Source: Bacillota bacterium
GTDB lineage: Bacteria; Bacillota; Clostridia; Lachnospirales; Lachnospiraceae
Direction: 5' to 3'
Length of the DNA stretch: 16,510 nucleotides
Assembly: GCA_023398615.1 (NCBI GenBank)
Contig: JAEWSD010000062.1
Coordinates: 1 to 16,510 of the forward strand
How positions within the stretch are numbered: position 1 is the stretch's first letter; each line of letters starts with the position of its first letter. Both the position numbers and the translations under genes were made by a program. Below the pieces are notes generated by a model. It did not search any database and was not told the DNA's origin. It saw nothing but the letters and a program-made list of their open reading frames with translations. Positions 14,208 to 16,510 of this stretch are shown piece after piece.

Positions 14208-15002
14208 TCAGGCACCTTCCGGCAGCCAGCGCGCAAATATTTTTGCCGGAGTATATTCCGTTACTATATAACCCGAAGTGATACCCTCCGCCCTCAGGTC
14301 CTTATAATCCTCCCAAAAGTACCAGCCCGCAAAGGTATAACCGTCTCTTTCCGGCTGCGGCAGCTCGCCGATCTCCTTACCGTACCCGGCATTCTTAACA
14401 TAAGGCTCCTCGTTATTCAATCCAAAAAAGGTGATCTTCAGCGTTTTATCCGTCCAATGGGCATAAAACGTTTTTGCGGAGGTTTCATCATATACACTGT
14501 TGGATTTTACGCTTTCTCCTCCTGTTAATGAGGTGTACCAACCGGCAAATTTATAGTTCTTCTTTTTCGGTGTCGGCAGCGAATAGTAGAACTTGCTTCC
14601 ATTCCGGACGGTAAAGGTCTCACCGGCCAGTTCCCCTCCGTTTGCATCAAGAGTAATCTCGCGTTCTTCACCAAGCCAGTGCGCATAAATGGTATGGTTG
14701 GAAGCTCTTTTTACCGTACTGCTTTCCGTTATCTTAACGCCCCCGGATGCATAGGTATACCATCCCTGAAAGATATAGCCGTTTCTGACCGGTACCGGCA
14801 GCGCACCATAGGTATTCCCGAAAATTACATTTTTACTGGTGTTACCGCCAGTTCCACCATTCGCGTTAAGGGTTACCGTATAGGTTGCATTACCGGCGGG
14901 AGCCGCTGCGGCACGCCCGGGAACAGCATATAATATTAAAATCATACATAAAATAAAACAGGTTCTGCTTATATTTATACTTTTTCTATCCAACTCCCTC
15001 AC
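14208..15002 (-). CDS. Small secreted protein with three Listeria-Bacteroides (InlB B-type) repeats
   Basis: The product is 264 residues or slightly less. A basic N-terminus and hydrophobic segment (about 11-28) followed by small residues (GRAAAAPAG) look like a signal peptide, so it is probably exported. Three tandem repeats fill the mature protein: about 41-110, 114-184 and 187-260. Each has a beta-rich start (LNANGG, LDANGG, FFGLNN), a GYxFxGWY-type core (YIFQGWY, YKFAGWY, YTFAGWY) and an end in AHW or ARW. There is no LPxTG anchor, C-terminal membrane segment or enzymatic domain. The start is uncertain: GTG 15002 lacks a good ribosome site, while TTG 14993 has GGGGTG six bases upstream. 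Its function is unknown; such repeats usually belong to larger surface proteins. It has its own terminator. Confidence 0.8.
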   Translation of the reverse strand: MRELDRKSINISRTCFILCMILILYAVPGRAAAAPAGNATYTVTLNANGGTGGNTSKNVIFGNTYGALPVPVRNGYIFQGWYTYASGGVKITESSTVKRASNHTIYAHWLGEEREITLDANGGELAGETFTVRNGSKFYYSLPTPKKKNYKFAGWYTSLTGGESVKSNSVYDETSAKTFYAHWTDKTLKITFFGLNNEEPYVKNAGYGKEIGELPQPERDGYTFAGWYFWEDYKDLRAEGITSGYIVTEYTPAKIFARWLPEGA

Positions 15003-15100
15003 CCCGCATAATAATTTATAATACTTTTATCGGCATATTAAAAATTAATATTAACAATCCGGGTGAATTTTTTCTATATACTCCCAATTAATTTTCTCTT

Positions 15101-15922
15101 CTATACTTCATTTTTTGCAAACCGTACCATCATCTCCCTGGTAAGACTAAGTCCGTTATCATCGGTCGGGATCTCATCACGTCTGAACCATCCCGCTTCT
15201 GAAAGCTCCTGCTCATCCAGGGTAATCGTCCCGTCGCCGTCCAGCTCGGCAAAGAAACCCATCAGCAGCGTACCGGTAAAGGACCAGGGTTGGCTTTTAT
15301 AAAATCTTATGTTTTTCACCTTAAGGCCGACTTCTTCCATAACCTCTCTTTCAACCGTTTTTTCCGCACTTTCACCTATCTCGGAAAAACCGGCCACCAG
15401 GGCATGCCTCCTGTAGCCCCTGCCCGCATATTTTGTTAACAGCAGGTAATCCCCGTTGGTAATCCCTACAATGACCGCAGGTGATATTCTGGGATAAACG
15501 GTATTCTTGCATTCATTGCAAAAAAGCATCCTTTCCTTATGATGCGGTTCCAGCCTGCTGCCGCACCTGCCGCAAAACTGATTGTCACGATACCAGCAGT
15601 AAAGCTGATATGCAGTGATTCCGGCAAATGCCCGGTGCTTTGGGGAAACCTCACGGAAAACCTCGGTATCAATATATTCATATCCGTCAATTTCGATAAG
15701 ATCATCGGTACTGACAAGAAAATAATCCCGTTCATCCACAGCAAACAGGTATGTATAAAGATACTTGCTGCCTAACAAGGTATATTCGGGATATTCAATC
15801 CTGCCCTCATGGTATTGTGCCAGCACTTTCTGATTACTAAAGTGCAGTATATAACTGCCCGGTCCGGGGCTTTTCCTGTAATACTGATTATAGTATGTCT
15901 TTGGAAATATGTCCTGTATCAT
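15101..15922 (-). CDS. nudC: NADH pyrophosphatase (NudC-type Nudix hydrolase)
   Basis: This 273-residue cytoplasmic enzyme hydrolyses NAD(H) to NMN(H) and AMP; family members also remove NAD caps from RNA 5' ends. Visible parts are an N-terminal NudC-specific domain (about 1-112), a four-Cys zinc ribbon (Cys117, 120, 135, 138), and a Nudix box (178-200) with the full GX5EX7REUXEEXGU pattern. The NudC family motif SQPWSF (210-215) lies downstream of the box and separates NADH pyrophosphatases from other Nudix proteins. The start chosen is ATG 15922, with GGAG eight bases upstream. Longer readings from ATG 15952 or GTG 15994 have no ribosome site. It follows the MscS-type gene by about 100 bp on the same strand and may share its transcript. 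Confidence 0.92.
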   Translation of the reverse strand: MIQDIFPKTYYNQYYRKSPGPGSYILHFSNQKVLAQYHEGRIEYPEYTLLGSKYLYTYLFAVDERDYFLVSTDDLIEIDGYEYIDTEVFREVSPKHRAFAGITAYQLYCWYRDNQFCGRCGSRLEPHHKERMLFCNECKNTVYPRISPAVIVGITNGDYLLLTKYAGRGYRRHALVAGFSEIGESAEKTVEREVMEEVGLKVKNIRFYKSQPWSFTGTLLMGFFAELDGDGTITLDEQELSEAGWFRRDEIPTDDNGLSLTREMMVRFAKNEV

Positions 15923-16021
15923 TTCATCAACTCCAATTCTTTTGTTTATCATGGCTGCCGGAAACAGCCCTGTTCCTGTCAATAGTATCGGCACCTTATT
16001 CGATTCCTTGGTTCGGATCTG

Positions 16022-16510
16022 CTATTCAATAATCTTCACCTGCTTATACGGCACCTCAATATTATTTTCCTTAAACTTTGCCAGGAGGCTCTTCCTTAAA
16101 TCACTGCAGGCCTCAAAATTAGCTCCTACATCGGCGGTCCAAATCTGCACCCTTAAGGCAACCCCATTCTCCGTCAATTCCCTGACTACCACCTTGATCG
16201 GCGTTTCCTCCGTAATCAATACCAATTCATGCGAAGAAACAAGCTCCTCCAGGATTCCGATTGCCTTATCCAGATCGGAACCATAGCTTATGATAACATC
16301 CAGAAAACTGCCTACCCGGCTGTCGCTGCTGCTGTTATTCTCGATCACCTGCTTATTTAATACGCTGTTAGGTATTATGATCTTAGAATGGTTAAAGGTT
16401 CGGATTACGGTATGCCTTACCGTGATATCCTCCACAATACCCGTAATATTCAAACCGATAATCTGAACCCGTTCCCCTATCTCAAACGGCCTGCTCCAGG
16501 AAAGCATTAC
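16022..16510 (-). CDS. MscS-family mechanosensitive ion channel (C-terminal part)
   Basis: The gene runs off the right edge, so only the last 162 codons are visible; the membrane segments and start lie outside. The visible part begins in the beta domain after the pore helix: SWSRPFEIGERVQI, then ITGIVEDITVRHTVIRTFN and KIIIPNSVLNKQVI, all standard MscS beta-domain motifs. The alpha/beta C-terminal domain follows (DKAIGILEELV, ANFEACSDLRKSLLAKF). The family forms heptameric membrane channels that release osmolytes on hypo-osmotic stress. The protein ends shortly after the C-terminal domain, without an extra fused regulatory domain. The nudC gene follows. Confidence 0.88.
   Translation of the reverse strand, partial: VMLSWSRPFEIGERVQIIGLNITGIVEDITVRHTVIRTFNHSKIIIPNSVLNKQVIENNSSSDSRVGSFLDVIISYGSDLDKAIGILEELVSSHELVLITEETPIKVVVRELTENGVALRVQIWTADVGANFEACSDLRKSLLAKFKENNIEVPYKQVKIIE

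Noticed and set aside
15035..15051. ATATTAA-AAA-TTAATAT palindrome upstream of the repeat protein
   Set aside because: A/T-only sequence in an AT-rich gap; such palindromes are expected by chance and no promoter or operator role could be supported.
15923..15994. Longer NudC from GTG 15994 or ATG 15952
   Set aside because: No ribosome binding site for either; GGAG sits eight bases before ATG 15922 and the shorter protein fits the family.

Overview
The window reads as chromosomal DNA of a Gram-positive, low-to-moderate GC Clostridia-type bacterium, probably Lachnospiraceae-like. This rests on strong AGGAGG ribosome binding sites, TTGACA/TATAAT-type promoters, occasional TTG/GTG starts, a lipoprotein-type binding protein, a DUF4179-like anti-sigma factor and a Listeria-Bacteroides repeat protein. 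The taxonomic call is inference from gene types, not from a marker gene. Almost everything is on the minus strand; only the DeoR regulator is on the plus strand.

Region 1 (147-7694) is a deoxynucleoside/nucleoside salvage locus. One minus-strand operon runs deoC (aldolase) - deoD (purine nucleoside phosphorylase) - BMP-family nucleoside-binding lipoprotein - double-domain ABC ATPase - two permeases (NupNOPQ type). It is divergent from a true DeoR-subfamily repressor gene. The 344-bp divergent region is rich in signals: two face-to-face 17-bp-spaced sigma-A promoters, three sites resembling the E. coli DeoR operator at near-integral helical spacing, and a deoC leader of about 145 nt. That leader contains a terminator-like hairpin, a competing upstream pairing partner, a 33-codon ORF and a second 9-bp inverted repeat. 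Imported nucleosides would be cleaved by DeoD and the deoxyribose moiety passed to DeoC. The phosphopentomutase needed between them is not in the window. Two strong stem-loops separate the binding-protein gene from the ATPase gene, a common arrangement for giving the binding protein more mRNA than the membrane parts.

Region 2 (7726-12132) is a cation-homeostasis operon: a 935-residue P-type ATPase followed by two single-unit TrkA/KtrA-type RCK proteins, with a well-formed promoter upstream and a terminator shared with deoR downstream. The ATPase is likely to be labelled 'calcium-transporting', but the residues in its TM4, TM5 and TM6 segments match the Na+,K+-ATPase (P2C) pattern better than the SERCA pattern. 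This makes the pairing with K+-type RCK proteins the most interesting protein-level observation here.

Region 3 (12292-14053) is an ECF sigma factor overlapping its membrane-bound anti-sigma factor, ending in a strong terminator. Region 4 (14139-16510) holds a small secreted protein with three Listeria-Bacteroides repeats and its own terminator, a NudC-type NADH pyrophosphatase, and the C-terminal part of an MscS-type mechanosensitive channel that runs off the window edge. No tRNA, rRNA, CRISPR array or complete insertion sequence was seen.
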